Positions 7,987-15,975 of a stretch of DNA of 35,870 nucleotides are shown here, in pieces. The DNA lies in NCBI GenBank assembly GCA_051010195.1, contig JBPCVV010000086.1:1-35870 (forward strand). The letters run 5' to 3'. A program made the translations under genes and the position numbers. The notes below the pieces were generated by a model. The model was not told where the DNA came from. It searched no databases and worked only from the letters and a program-made list of their open reading frames with translations. Every line of letters begins with the position of its first letter. Position 1 is the first letter of the stretch. This DNA comes from Anderseniella sp051010195 (lineage in GTDB: Bacteria; Pseudomonadota; Alphaproteobacteria; Rhizobiales; Aestuariivirgaceae).

Positions 7987-8958
7987 TCAGAACATGGCCT
8001 TCAAGACCCGTGATATGGATATACGCGCCGTGACAAGGGAGATCAGTGTAGCAACAACCGGCACGACAATAAAGGCGGCGTAGTTGGTGCTGCTGGTGTC
8101 CAGCGGGTGATACAGAAGCGCCTCGACCGGTCCGGACAGCCGGCTGCTGCCCAGACCCAGAATAACGAAGGTGACAAATCCCAAAAGGGAGCCTATCAGG
8201 CCCGCCTTCAATCCGGTGAGCCAGAAGCGCCACAGTACCTCGCGCGAAATGAAGCTGTCGCGTGCACCGGCCAGGTACAGGACTTCGATCACTTCCCGGT
8301 TTGCCTCCATGGCCGCGCGTGTCGCGTAGACGACAAGCACAATTGCTGATGTGGCAATCAGGCTGAGCACGGCCACGGCCAGCCAGGTCAGCGAACCGGC
8401 CATGCTGACCAGTTCTGCCTGCCAGCGCCGGTGGGTGTCCAGCGTGGCGGAAGGGACTTCAGTGGCAAGGGTAGCGCGCAGCAATTCAAGGTCGGGCGGC
8501 GACGACTTGTCGATGCTGACATTGATCAGACGCGGTATCGGCAGGTCATCAAGTATGCTCGACTTGCCAAGCCACGGCTCCAACAGTTCGCGCGCTGCGT
8601 CCGGACTGACAACATCAATATCTGCAATTCCCGCCGTGGCGCGCAGAATATCGGCAACCTTCGCGGTATCACCGTCGACGTCGACCCCGTCTGCCGCGGA
8701 AATCTGCACCGTGACCTGGCTGGCGATCTGTGATGTCCAGTTGTCGACGGCGGTAGCGGTCATCAACAAGGCGCCGATTGCCAGGACGGCGAGATAACAC
8801 ATCGCCGCCATCGCCGTCATCAGGGTCATATGCGGCGCCGTGGCCTGGGGGATGACCTTGGAGCGCCCGCTTACAACCACGTGCTGTGTCGTGCCATTAC
8901 TGTTGTCAAGGCCGCTTGCCGGGCGGCCGACGCCGGTCACGTTGTGGTTCACTGCCAT
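7987..8958 (-). CDS. ftsX: Cell-division ABC permease FtsX
   Basis: This 323-residue protein is the membrane partner of FtsE; the complex links the divisome to peptidoglycan hydrolase activation. The layout is a cytosolic N-terminus, a first membrane helix around residues 48-70, an extracytoplasmic domain to about 190, and three further helices in the FtsX permease domain (around 190-315). The segment VYATRAAMEANREVIEVLYLAGA before the third helix is typical. The ATG overlaps the end of ftsE by 10 bases, so translation is probably coupled. The N-terminal tail of about 45 residues is longer than that of simpler FtsX proteins. Confidence 0.9.
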   Translation of the reverse strand: MAVNHNVTGVGRPASGLDNSNGTTQHVVVSGRSKVIPQATAPHMTLMTAMAAMCYLAVLAIGALLMTATAVDNWTSQIASQVTVQISAADGVDVDGDTAKVADILRATAGIADIDVVSPDAARELLEPWLGKSSILDDLPIPRLINVSIDKSSPPDLELLRATLATEVPSATLDTHRRWQAELVSMAGSLTWLAVAVLSLIATSAIVLVVYATRAAMEANREVIEVLYLAGARDSFISREVLWRFWLTGLKAGLIGSLLGFVTFVILGLGSSRLSGPVEALLYHPLDTSSTNYAAFIVVPVVATLISLVTARISISRVLKAMF

Positions 8959-9611
8959 CTTGTTCTGCCGTCTTCAAGCCGCAACACGGGTGCTTTTATG
9001 GTGTCGAGCAGATGGGTGTCGTGGGTGGCGATCAGTACCGTCGTGCCGAACTGGTTGAGTTGCTGGAACAGGCGCATCAGCCGCAATGCCAGCTCCGGAT
9101 CGACATTGCCTGTCGGCTCGTCGGCGAGCAGCAGTTCGGGACTTGAAATGACCGCGCGCGCGATTGCGGCGCGTTGCTTTTCACCGCCGGACAGCACCGC
9201 CGGATAGGCATTTGTGTGCTGATCCAGGCCGACCCAGTCCAGCAGTTCAAGTACATTGTCGCGATACTCACTGAGCTTGCTGCCGCGCACCCGCAGCGGC
9301 AGTGCCACGTTCTCGAACGTGGTCAGGTGGTCAAGCAACCGGAACTCCTGGAACACGACGCCAATCCTGCGCCGCACATCAGGCACTTTTCCGCGCCGCA
9401 GTCCGTTGGTGTTTTCTCCGAACAGCGAAATCATGCCGCGGGTCGGCTTGAGCGCGAGGAACAGCATCCGCATAAGCGAAGTCTTGCCGGCACCCGATGC
9501 GCCGGTCAGGAAATTGAACGACCCGGTTTCAAGTGTCAGGTTGAGATCTTTCAGGACCTCCGGCCCGGTGCCATAACGCAAACCGACATTTTCAAATCGT
9601 ACGATCGACAA
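8949..9611 (-). CDS. ftsE: Cell-division ATP-binding protein FtsE
   Basis: This 220-residue ABC ATPase has Walker A GASGAGKT at residues 37-44, the Q-loop segment VFQEFRLLDHLTTFENVALPL, the signature LSGGEKQRAAIARA and Walker B LLLADEPTGNVD. FRLLDHLTTFENVALPLRV is characteristic of FtsE. It pairs with FtsX, encoded immediately downstream with a 10-base overlap, and acts on the cytoplasmic side of the division septum. The gene is divergent from the zinc-ribbon protein gene across a 195-bp intergenic region that must hold promoters for both directions. Confidence 0.95.
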   Translation of the reverse strand: MSIVRFENVGLRYGTGPEVLKDLNLTLETGSFNFLTGASGAGKTSLMRMLFLALKPTRGMISLFGENTNGLRRGKVPDVRRRIGVVFQEFRLLDHLTTFENVALPLRVRGSKLSEYRDNVLELLDWVGLDQHTNAYPAVLSGGEKQRAAIARAVISSPELLLADEPTGNVDPELALRLMRLFQQLNQFGTTVLIATHDTHLLDTIKAPVLRLEDGRTRWQ

Positions 9612-9806
9612 GCGTGTTCCTCAAGATCAGGCGGGCGGGCCCACGTACAGTTGTATTGATATCGGATCGGTATTTACGCCGAATTAACCGTATTTCCGTT
9701 TTACTGTCGGTAACGAGAAGCACGGCTTCCCTGGTCAGGCGAAACTGCCGCAGTCACTGGCGCCTTATACCAGATCGAGCCGAATCACCGGAACCGGACG
9801 TGACAG

Positions 9807-10523
9807 ATGATAGTCTCCTGCCCCTCATGCGCAACCAAGTTTGAAATGCCAGTTGAACAGGGCGCCGAAGCGACCGTGATGCGATGCGGAAGCTGCGGCC
9901 ATGGCTGGATTGAGGCCCATGCAACGAAAGTGAGCGATCTCGTGCCCGTTTACCCGCAAGGCAGCCAGCCTGATGCGGGTGAGGATGACGATGCAGAAGC
10001 ACGCATCATAGCTGAAGCGCGCAAGATCGCGCGGGCAGCCCAGATTGCGGAACACAAGGCCAGGACGGCCGGTCAGCGCCGCAGCGCGCAGATCAGGGGC
10101 TGGACCGGGCTTGCCGCCGGCATATGCCTGGTACTCGGTGCGGTGGTCGCCATGCCCGAGCGCATTGTGCAGGCAGCGCCCGCAGCGGCGAAACTGTATT
10201 CATTTGCCGGCAAGCAGGTGAATGTCTACGGCCTCAATATTTCGTCCATCCAACAGCAGTACATGATCATCAATGACCAACCAGTGCTGGCCCTGCGCGG
10301 TCGTATCGCCAACATTACCGACCAGGACCGGCGCGTGCCGCCGCTGCGATTTGTGCTCAGAAATGCTGACGGCAAACAACTGCATACGTGGACGCTGAAC
10401 AGCGTCGGAAGGGGCCCGATCGGCGCCGGGGTCGTGTCTTCGTTCGTCACCCGTCTTGCCGCACCGCCGCAAGGTGTGGAGAGTGTCGAGATTCGCTTTG
10501 CCAGGCCGGGCGAAATCGGTTGA
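9807..10523 (+). CDS. MJ0042-type zinc-ribbon, membrane-anchored protein (DUF3426-like)
   Basis: This 238-residue protein begins with a zinc ribbon (C5-x2-C8 and C27-x2-C30, MIVSCPSCATKFEMP) of the MJ0042 type. A charged Ala/Arg-rich linker follows, then one membrane segment (about residues 97-117) and a C-terminal extracytoplasmic domain with ALRGRIANITDQDRRVPPL, which resembles the DUF3426 beta-sandwich. The topology puts the ribbon in the cytoplasm and the sandwich in the periplasm. The function is unknown. Adjacency and divergence from ftsEX is a conserved arrangement in alphaproteobacteria as far as I recall. The ATG has no strong ribosome-binding site. Confidence 0.8.
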   Translation: MIVSCPSCATKFEMPVEQGAEATVMRCGSCGHGWIEAHATKVSDLVPVYPQGSQPDAGEDDDAEARIIAEARKIARAAQIAEHKARTAGQRRSAQIRGWTGLAAGICLVLGAVVAMPERIVQAAPAAAKLYSFAGKQVNVYGLNISSIQQQYMIINDQPVLALRGRIANITDQDRRVPPLRFVLRNADGKQLHTWTLNSVGRGPIGAGVVSSFVTRLAAPPQGVESVEIRFARPGEIG

Positions 10524-10547
10524 ACTGCTGCCCGGATCAGTATGGTC

Positions 10548-10636
10548 TTGATTGAAGCAATCAAAAACCCTGAAACTGATCGCTTCTAAAGTGCTGGAGC
10601 AGTTTTATGGGTTCTATGGAACCCATGTCGCTCCGG
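10548..10636 (+). repeat. Two-hairpin intergenic repeat, copy A
   Basis: A first hairpin, TTGATTG-AAG-CAATCAA (10548-10564), is followed by a 29-bp spacer containing CTGATCG and by a second hairpin (10594-10636) with ATGGGTTC/GAACCCAT and CTGGAGC/GCTCCGG arms. The reverse complement of 27372-27460 has the same order, the same overall length (89 bp) and a similar spacer, so the two are copies of one repeat family. It lies between the zinc-ribbon gene and hpt and could affect transcript ends or stability. Confidence 0.65.
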
Positions 10637-10699
10637 ACTAACTGAGACCGTCTTTTCTGTTGCCGGACGAGACAATCTCTGATTGCGGGATGACCAGCC

Positions 10700-11251
10700 A
10701 TGACCGGTATTGAGATCGACGGCCATACCATCGAGATCCTGTTCAGTGAAACTGAAATTGCCGCCCGGGTGGCGGAAATCGCCCGAGCGGTTGCCGGCCG
10801 TAATCCGGAACGGCTTCTGGTTGTTCCGGTGCTGAAAGGCAGCTTTGTATTTGCAGCCGATCTTCTGCGCGCCATGCATGGCGCCGGGCTGTCTCCGGAG
10901 GTGGATTTCATGATGCTGGCCAGCTATCGCGCGCAAACCTCGTCGTCCGGCCAGGTTGAGGTGCTGCGTGATATCCAGACCGACGTGACGGAACGAGATG
11001 TGCTGCTGATCGACGATATTCTTGAATCCGGCAGAACGCTGGCGTTCGCCAAGGATCTGCTGGCGGCGCGCGGGGCCAAGCAGGTGATGACCGCTGTACT
11101 GCTCGACAAGCCTGGCCACCGGGCGGCTGAACTGGATGCGGATTTCACCGGATTTGAGTGCCCGGACAAGTTTGTCGTCGGGTACGGCATGGACATGGCC
11201 CATGCTTTCCGGGAGTTGCCGTTTGTCGGTTACGTGACCAATCCCAAGTAG
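10700..11251 (+). CDS. hpt: Hypoxanthine phosphoribosyltransferase
   Basis: This 183-residue type I phosphoribosyltransferase makes IMP (and usually GMP) from the free purine base and PRPP in the salvage pathway. VVPVLKGSFVFAADLLRAM (about residues 36-54) is the first conserved loop, and VLLIDDILESGRTLAFAKDLL (about 101-121) is the PRPP-binding motif with the adjacent acidic residues. FVVGYGMDMAHAFRELPFVGYV near the C-terminus is typical of bacterial Hpt. It is a normal-length single gene, preceded by repeat copy A and followed by a strong terminator. Confidence 0.93.
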   Translation: MTGIEIDGHTIEILFSETEIAARVAEIARAVAGRNPERLLVVPVLKGSFVFAADLLRAMHGAGLSPEVDFMMLASYRAQTSSSGQVEVLRDIQTDVTERDVLLIDDILESGRTLAFAKDLLAARGAKQVMTAVLLDKPGHRAAELDADFTGFECPDKFVVGYGMDMAHAFRELPFVGYVTNPK

Positions 11252-11275
11252 CAGGCGAAACTAGCGGCTAAACAG

Positions 11276-11316
11276 AAAAAGGCAGCTTTCCGTGAAGGAT
11301 AAGCTGCCTTTTCCCT
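11276..11316 (+). terminator. Rho-independent terminator of hpt
   Basis: The arms AAAAGGCAGCTT (11277-11288) and AAGCTGCCTTTT (11301-11312) form a 12-bp perfect stem, followed by CCCTTTTT. It starts 25 bases after the hpt stop. The A-rich left flank means it could also act on minus-strand transcripts. Confidence 0.85.
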
Positions 11317-11394
11317 TTTTGGGACCAGCAGGAGAGGGGCAGCCTGCCGGGACCGTTTTTTCTGACCGGCCAGGGAAAACCGGTGAGAGAGTGA

Positions 11395-11436
11395 AGAAAC
11401 GCTGTCGCTTGAGGGGTGTGAGCGGTTTGCGTTTCT
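11395..11436. repeat. Imperfect inverted repeat in the hpt / TIGR02302 gap
   Basis: AGAAACGC (11395-11402) pairs with GCGTTTCT (11429-11436), and inside it CGCT pairs with AGCG. There is no T-run on either side, so a terminator role is not obvious. It may be part of an untranslated RNA or a protein-binding site. Confidence 0.4.
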
Positions 11437-11646
11437 GTTGGTAGTGACCATAGAAAGGCTGCCCGGTTGCAGATGTGCAATTTATCACATCGCTGTCACG
11501 GCACCTGATATCCCGTGCGGATGAGCCTTCAATTGAATGGCTCCGGCGGGTGCGGGACAGCGGAGACAGCAGCCCATCAGCAGTTCTCGAATTTCCCTAA
11601 GCTGTTATGATTTATATGTTTTTTGGGTCGCGAAAGTCCGGTAGGC

Positions 11647-14247
11647 CTAGTACAGACCCTTGAGCAGACGGTCGATATAGTCGAGCTCAAGTTTTGGTCG
11701 TCCGGCCTCATTGGCGCGTGAACGCAGCGCATCGAGAATCCGCCTGGCGCGTTCCACCTCGGCTTCCTGGGGAACCATGTTGTCGCGCTGGCCGTATTCT
11801 TCGCCCTGAGACGGAAGTGGCCGGCCCAGCGGGTCACGCTGTTCGCCGCGGCCTTCGCCGTGGCGCCCGACATTGCCTTCGTTGCCGGTTCCCTGCTGCA
11901 TCAGTTGTTGGGCCATGTTGCGGGCGCCCTCGCGAAGCCCGCGCATGGCTTCACCCTGGCTGCCCAGGGCTTCGTCGCGCTGGCCCTGGCCCAGTTCGCC
12001 GGCAGCTTCGCCCATCTCCTGCTGGGCCCGTCCCAGGCCATCGGGTGACTGCAGGCCCTGTTGCTGCATCTGCTCCATGAGGCGTTCCAGCATTTTGCCC
12101 AGATCGCCCTGCTGTTGCGACAGTTGGCCGTTGCCTGGTATCTGCTGTTCCGACTGGCCACGTCCGCCCGGTTCCTGGCCTTCCTCGCCTGGTTGCTGGG
12201 CCTGGTTCTGATTGCCCTGCTGCTGCTGACCGTTGCGCGGCATCTGGAAGGTCTGGTCCATCAGTTGCTGCTGGCGGCGCATCATTTCCGACAGCTGGTC
12301 CAGCATTTTGGCCATGGGCGATGTGCGCTGCGGATTGGCCTGGCGCCGGCCGGGCTGCAGGTTCTGCAGGATGTTTTCCAGCTCCGACAGCATTTGCTGT
12401 GCTGCATCACGCGCACCCGACTTGGCGAGATTCTCAATCATGTCCATCATGCGCTGCAGGTCCTGCGAGCGGATTTCCTGCTGGGCGCGGTTCTGCTGCT
12501 GCTGGTTCTGCGCCTGCGGATTGTTGCGCTGGTTTTCCTGCATCTGCTGCTGCATGGCCTGCAGGTATTCGTTCATGGCCTCTCGCAGCTGCTTCATAAG
12601 GTCGGCGATTTTTTCTTCCGACGCGCCTTCCGCCAGCGCTTTTTCAAGCTGTTTCTTTATGGCCTGCAGTTTCTTCAGCGAATCATGGAGATTGCCGCTT
12701 TCGATGGTCAGTGCGATCTCCCAAAGGGTATCGGCAACCTGGCGGGATTCTTCATGGGTGCTGGCGCGGTACAGTTTGGCCGCAGCGTGCCTGATACCGA
12801 GATAAACACCGGATTTCTCGACCACGCCCTCCGGCCACACCAGAATGGCGGAAAGCGCACGCACCACGTCACGATGATTGTCCGGCTGGAAAAAGATGTT
12901 CTTGCGCTGCTCGATCAGGGCCTGGGCCAACGGTTTGGTAAACTGGCGTTCGGGCAAGGCAAGCTTCACTACATCGCTGCGCCCGGTCTGGCCTGCCTGA
13001 TCCATGCCCTCGATGACGATTTCAACCGGCAAGCCGGCCCAGGGATGGGCGGTCAGGTCCTGAAAGCTCTTGCCTTCGGCCTGCCTGGGATTGACCTTGC
13101 GCATCGAGATGCCAAATTCCGGCGCCTGCGACAGGAACGGACTGTCGGCGTCGATCTTGTCGGGATCCAGGCCATCGCGGCGCAGTGCGACCCGGCCGGA
13201 CAGCGAGGTCACGCCGTAATCGTCTTTCACTTTCCACGGCAGCGAGAACGCACCTGATGGCGTGATCTGTAGCTGTTCGGGAACGGTGACAACAGGCGGC
13301 AGGTCGGCAATGACGTTCACCGTCCACATGCCGAGCTCCCGGCCAGCGCCGCTGACCGACACAATGGCCGATTTCTCGACCTTGGTGCGCAGCTCCTGCG
13401 TTTCTGCAGCTGTCGCGACCGTCTGGCCATCAGGCTCGGTACCGGGCACTTCGGCTTTAAGTTCCTCAAACACTGCCGGTGCATCAGCGGTTGATGCGGG
13501 ATCAGATAGCGTGACCTTGAGATCATCCGCGCCGTTGAGCCGCACCACCAGCTCCGAGCCCTGTGGCACGGAGATCACGGCGACTTCACTGGTGCTGGAC
13601 GAAAATTGTGCACGCCGGGTCAGCAGCACAGGCGGTTTGGCGGTGTAGGAAGGCGGGTTCAGCCAGGCATCCATCGCTATTGCATTGACGGGAACCGGTG
13701 CGGTGACCGCAACAGCCTCGGCAATTTTTTCCCGCCACGTGCCGGCGCTCAGCACACCTGCGGCGATCAGTGCAACGGCCAGCGCATTGCGCAAGGCGTT
13801 CTGATCGACACGTGGCAATGGCGAACGCGGTGCTCCGGCTTTCAGATCATGCAGCTGTTTTGCCATGCGCCGGCGGTGGGCCTGCCACAGCGCTTTCTGC
13901 TCAGGGGTCGCGGAAATCTCATCGGCTAGTGTGTCGGTCCAGCCCGATACCGGGCGATGCATCTTGCCTGACTTCAGTTCAATGCGCGAAAGCGCAGCTT
14001 CCTCAGACGGCCAGGACAGGTCGGCGAGGTCTTTCAACGAGTATAAAAACCCGGCTCCGGCTGCGCCAAACAGGGTCAGTTTCAACCAGACAGGCAGTAG
14101 ATTCAGCACGCCGGACAGCATGCACAGCAACACCAACCCTGCAATCATCATGGCGGGAAACAGCCGTTCAAGCAGGCACTCCCAGTAGATGGATATCTTG
14201 GCGAGCGTGACCTTGCGGGCGATTATGTGTGCCGGATCAAATTTCAT
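11647..14247 (-). CDS. TIGR02302 family protein (large Gln-rich membrane protein)
   Basis: This 866-residue protein matches the alphaproteobacterial TIGR02302 (DUF4175-like) family of unknown function. Near the N-terminus are two membrane helices (about residues 32-50 and 56-75) and a third around 155-175. An extracytoplasmic beta-rich region follows (to about 450), with LPPVVTVPEQLQITPSGAF and PWAGLPVEIVIEGMDQAGQTG. The last third is very rich in Gln, Met, Glu and Gly (about 560-820), including runs such as NNPQAQNQQQQNRAQQ and probable coiled-coil helices (RMMDMIENLAKSG, LMEQMQQQG). The conserved tail is ARRILDALRSRANE through LDYIDRLLKGLY. It follows lysA by 102 bp on the same strand. The neighbourhood (lysA, lptM) hints at an envelope role, but nothing in the sequence gives an activity. 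Confidence 0.85.
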   Translation of the reverse strand: MKFDPAHIIARKVTLAKISIYWECLLERLFPAMMIAGLVLLCMLSGVLNLLPVWLKLTLFGAAGAGFLYSLKDLADLSWPSEEAALSRIELKSGKMHRPVSGWTDTLADEISATPEQKALWQAHRRRMAKQLHDLKAGAPRSPLPRVDQNALRNALAVALIAAGVLSAGTWREKIAEAVAVTAPVPVNAIAMDAWLNPPSYTAKPPVLLTRRAQFSSSTSEVAVISVPQGSELVVRLNGADDLKVTLSDPASTADAPAVFEELKAEVPGTEPDGQTVATAAETQELRTKVEKSAIVSVSGAGRELGMWTVNVIADLPPVVTVPEQLQITPSGAFSLPWKVKDDYGVTSLSGRVALRRDGLDPDKIDADSPFLSQAPEFGISMRKVNPRQAEGKSFQDLTAHPWAGLPVEIVIEGMDQAGQTGRSDVVKLALPERQFTKPLAQALIEQRKNIFFQPDNHRDVVRALSAILVWPEGVVEKSGVYLGIRHAAAKLYRASTHEESRQVADTLWEIALTIESGNLHDSLKKLQAIKKQLEKALAEGASEEKIADLMKQLREAMNEYLQAMQQQMQENQRNNPQAQNQQQQNRAQQEIRSQDLQRMMDMIENLAKSGARDAAQQMLSELENILQNLQPGRRQANPQRTSPMAKMLDQLSEMMRRQQQLMDQTFQMPRNGQQQQGNQNQAQQPGEEGQEPGGRGQSEQQIPGNGQLSQQQGDLGKMLERLMEQMQQQGLQSPDGLGRAQQEMGEAAGELGQGQRDEALGSQGEAMRGLREGARNMAQQLMQQGTGNEGNVGRHGEGRGEQRDPLGRPLPSQGEEYGQRDNMVPQEAEVERARRILDALRSRANEAGRPKLELDYIDRLLKGLY

Positions 14248-14349
14248 GGCCTGATCATTCTAGCATAACACGGCGAAAGCAAGGGACCATAATGGCCACA
14301 TACTTACCCGGTAAACGCAAAAGTGATCATTGCGGATTGCGTCACTGGC

Positions 14350-15618
14350 TCATTGTTGCCATCCGGCCAGCCTGTCCATGCCAATCAGGGCTTCATAAGT
14401 CTGCCGGGGCCGGACAATGGCAAAGCGTTCGCCGTTGACCAGAACCTCCGGCACCAGCAATCGCGAATTGTAAGTGCCGGCCTGCACGGCACCATAGGCG
14501 CCCGCGGTCATGACCGCGATCAGGTCGCCTGCCTTGACCGGCGGCATCTGGCGGTTCTGGGCCAGATAGTCGCCAGACTCACATACCGGGCCGACCACAT
14601 CCGCAAGCAATGTCTCAACCGAACCGTCTGGTTCAGACACAGTGAGAATATCGTGCCAGGCATCATAGAGCGTCGGCCGGATCAGGTCGTTCATTGCGGC
14701 ATCCACGATGATGAACGTCTTGCCTTCTTCGTGTTTGACGTGAATGACCCGGGTGATCAGGATCCCTGCATTGCCGGCGATCATGCGGCCAGGTTCCATG
14801 ACGAACTTGCAGTCCAGGTGGCCCAGGGTTTCACGCACCACGGCTGCATATTCATCCGGGTGAGGCGGCACATCGTTTGTGCCGCGATAGGGAACCCCCA
14901 GCCCGCCACCGAAATCAACGTGGGTGATGGTGTGACCATCCTTGCGCAGTTGCTGCACCAGCTCGCCGAGCAGGGTATAGGCCTGGTGATATGGCTCCAA
15001 GGTGGTGATCTGGGAACCGATGTGGACATCGACACCGCTGACGCGCAGACTCGGCAGCGACGCTGCCTGCGCATAGATTTCCCGCGCCCGGCTCATGGAA
15101 ATTCCGAACTTGTTCTCCGATTTGCCGGTGGTGATTTTTGCGTGGGTCTTTGCGTCAACGTCCGGATTTACCCTGATGGAGATGGTGGCGGTTTCGCCCA
15201 GCCGGCGGGCAACTTCGGACAGCAGCTCCAGTTCGGGCTCGCTCTCGACGTTGAAACAGGCAATTCCCTCGCGCAGGGCATAAGACATCTCTGCAGCGGT
15301 CTTGCCAACGCCGGAAAAAACAATCTTGCGGGCCGGTACGCCGGCGGCGCGGGCGCGGCGCAACTCACCTTCCGATACCACGTCCATGCCGGCACCCAGA
15401 TCAGCAAGCGTCTTGATGACTGCCTGATTGGAGTTTGCCTTCATGGCGTAGCAGATGGTCAGGTCGAGATCATGAAAGGCGGCTTTGAGGACTTCAAAAT
15501 GCCGGGTAAGCGTTGCCGTCGAATAGCAGTAAAAAGGGGTTTCGACATCCTCAGCCAGTTCGGCAAGATCGATATCCTCGGCGTGAAGGCTGCCGTTTCT
15601 GTAGGTGAAATGATGCAT
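14350..15618 (-). CDS. lysA: Diaminopimelate decarboxylase
   Basis: This 422-residue fold-type III PLP enzyme decarboxylates meso-diaminopimelate to lysine, the final step of lysine synthesis. The PLP lysine is K60 in CYAMKANSN; the glycine-rich phosphate-binding segment is HVDFGGGLGVPY; HIGSQI and the CESGDYLA segment, with the catalytic cysteine donated across the dimer, are all present. Length is typical. The ATG at 15618 fits the usual LysA N-terminus (MHHFTYRNG). It lies 125 bases downstream of lptM and upstream of TIGR02302, all on the minus strand, probably as one transcript. Confidence 0.96.
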   Translation of the reverse strand: MHHFTYRNGSLHAEDIDLAELAEDVETPFYCYSTATLTRHFEVLKAAFHDLDLTICYAMKANSNQAVIKTLADLGAGMDVVSEGELRRARAAGVPARKIVFSGVGKTAAEMSYALREGIACFNVESEPELELLSEVARRLGETATISIRVNPDVDAKTHAKITTGKSENKFGISMSRAREIYAQAASLPSLRVSGVDVHIGSQITTLEPYHQAYTLLGELVQQLRKDGHTITHVDFGGGLGVPYRGTNDVPPHPDEYAAVVRETLGHLDCKFVMEPGRMIAGNAGILITRVIHVKHEEGKTFIIVDAAMNDLIRPTLYDAWHDILTVSEPDGSVETLLADVVGPVCESGDYLAQNRQMPPVKAGDLIAVMTAGAYGAVQAGTYNSRLLVPEVLVNGERFAIVRPRQTYEALIGMDRLAGWQQ

Positions 15619-15743
15619 GGATTAACCGGTCAGGCTGCGGGATCAAACGTGTCGGAACAATTGTGCGTCATCCAGGCGCATGTCAGCGCACATTCGTGTC
15701 CGGGGTGCTGAAGCTGCATGAACACGGGATGGTCAGATCGAAT

Positions 15744-15893
15744 TCAGTTCGGTTTTATCAGCGGGTCGATGGCGGCAGGTTCATCCGGGTCAGTGGCCGC
15801 GGCACCGGGCGGTGGCTCCAGCGGGCCGCGCGTACCACATGCAGACAGCAATATTGTCAGCAGGGCAAGGACGATAAGTTTGCGCAGGTCCAT
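15744..15893 (-). CDS. lptM: Small lipoprotein, LptM-like
   Basis: A 49-codon ORF encodes a lipoprotein: a positively charged start (MDLRKL), a hydrophobic segment, and the lipobox LLSAC with cysteine at residue 19, followed by CGTRGPLEPPPG. The C-G-x-[RK]-G-P-L pattern right after the lipid-modified cysteine is typical of LptM (YifL), which helps mature the LptD/LptE outer-membrane translocon. In many proteobacteria this tiny gene sits just upstream of lysA, exactly as here. The ribosome-binding site is weak. Confidence 0.82.
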   Translation of the reverse strand: MDLRKLIVLALLTILLSACGTRGPLEPPPGAAATDPDEPAAIDPLIKPN

Positions 15894-15975
15894 GGGTCCG
15901 GTTCCAGGCGATACTTCTTTCAGCTGGTTTCTTGTACCCTAAACCAGCGTTGCAGGCAAAGTGGCAATCTACGCA

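Larger units (their letters stand above)
11252..11646. other. 395-bp intergenic region downstream of hpt
   Basis: The region between two convergent genes contains the hpt terminator (11276-11316) and a long imperfect hairpin (11395-11436). Short open frames exist on the minus strand but are low-complexity and lack start signals. I see no recognisable gene or known RNA; the remaining sequence around 11440-11646 is featureless to me. Confidence 0.5.

Noticed and set aside
11230..11451. Minus-strand short frames downstream of hpt
   Set aside because: They read through the hpt terminator hairpin and have no start signals or recognisable sequence.
12061..13257. 398-codon plus-strand frame opposite the TIGR02302 gene
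   Set aside because: It is a mirror of the Gln-rich coding sequence on the minus strand, giving Leu/His-rich translation; the minus-strand reading has conserved features.
14323..15711. 462-codon plus-strand frame opposite lysA
   Set aside because: It is antisense to a clear diaminopimelate decarboxylase and carries no family motifs.
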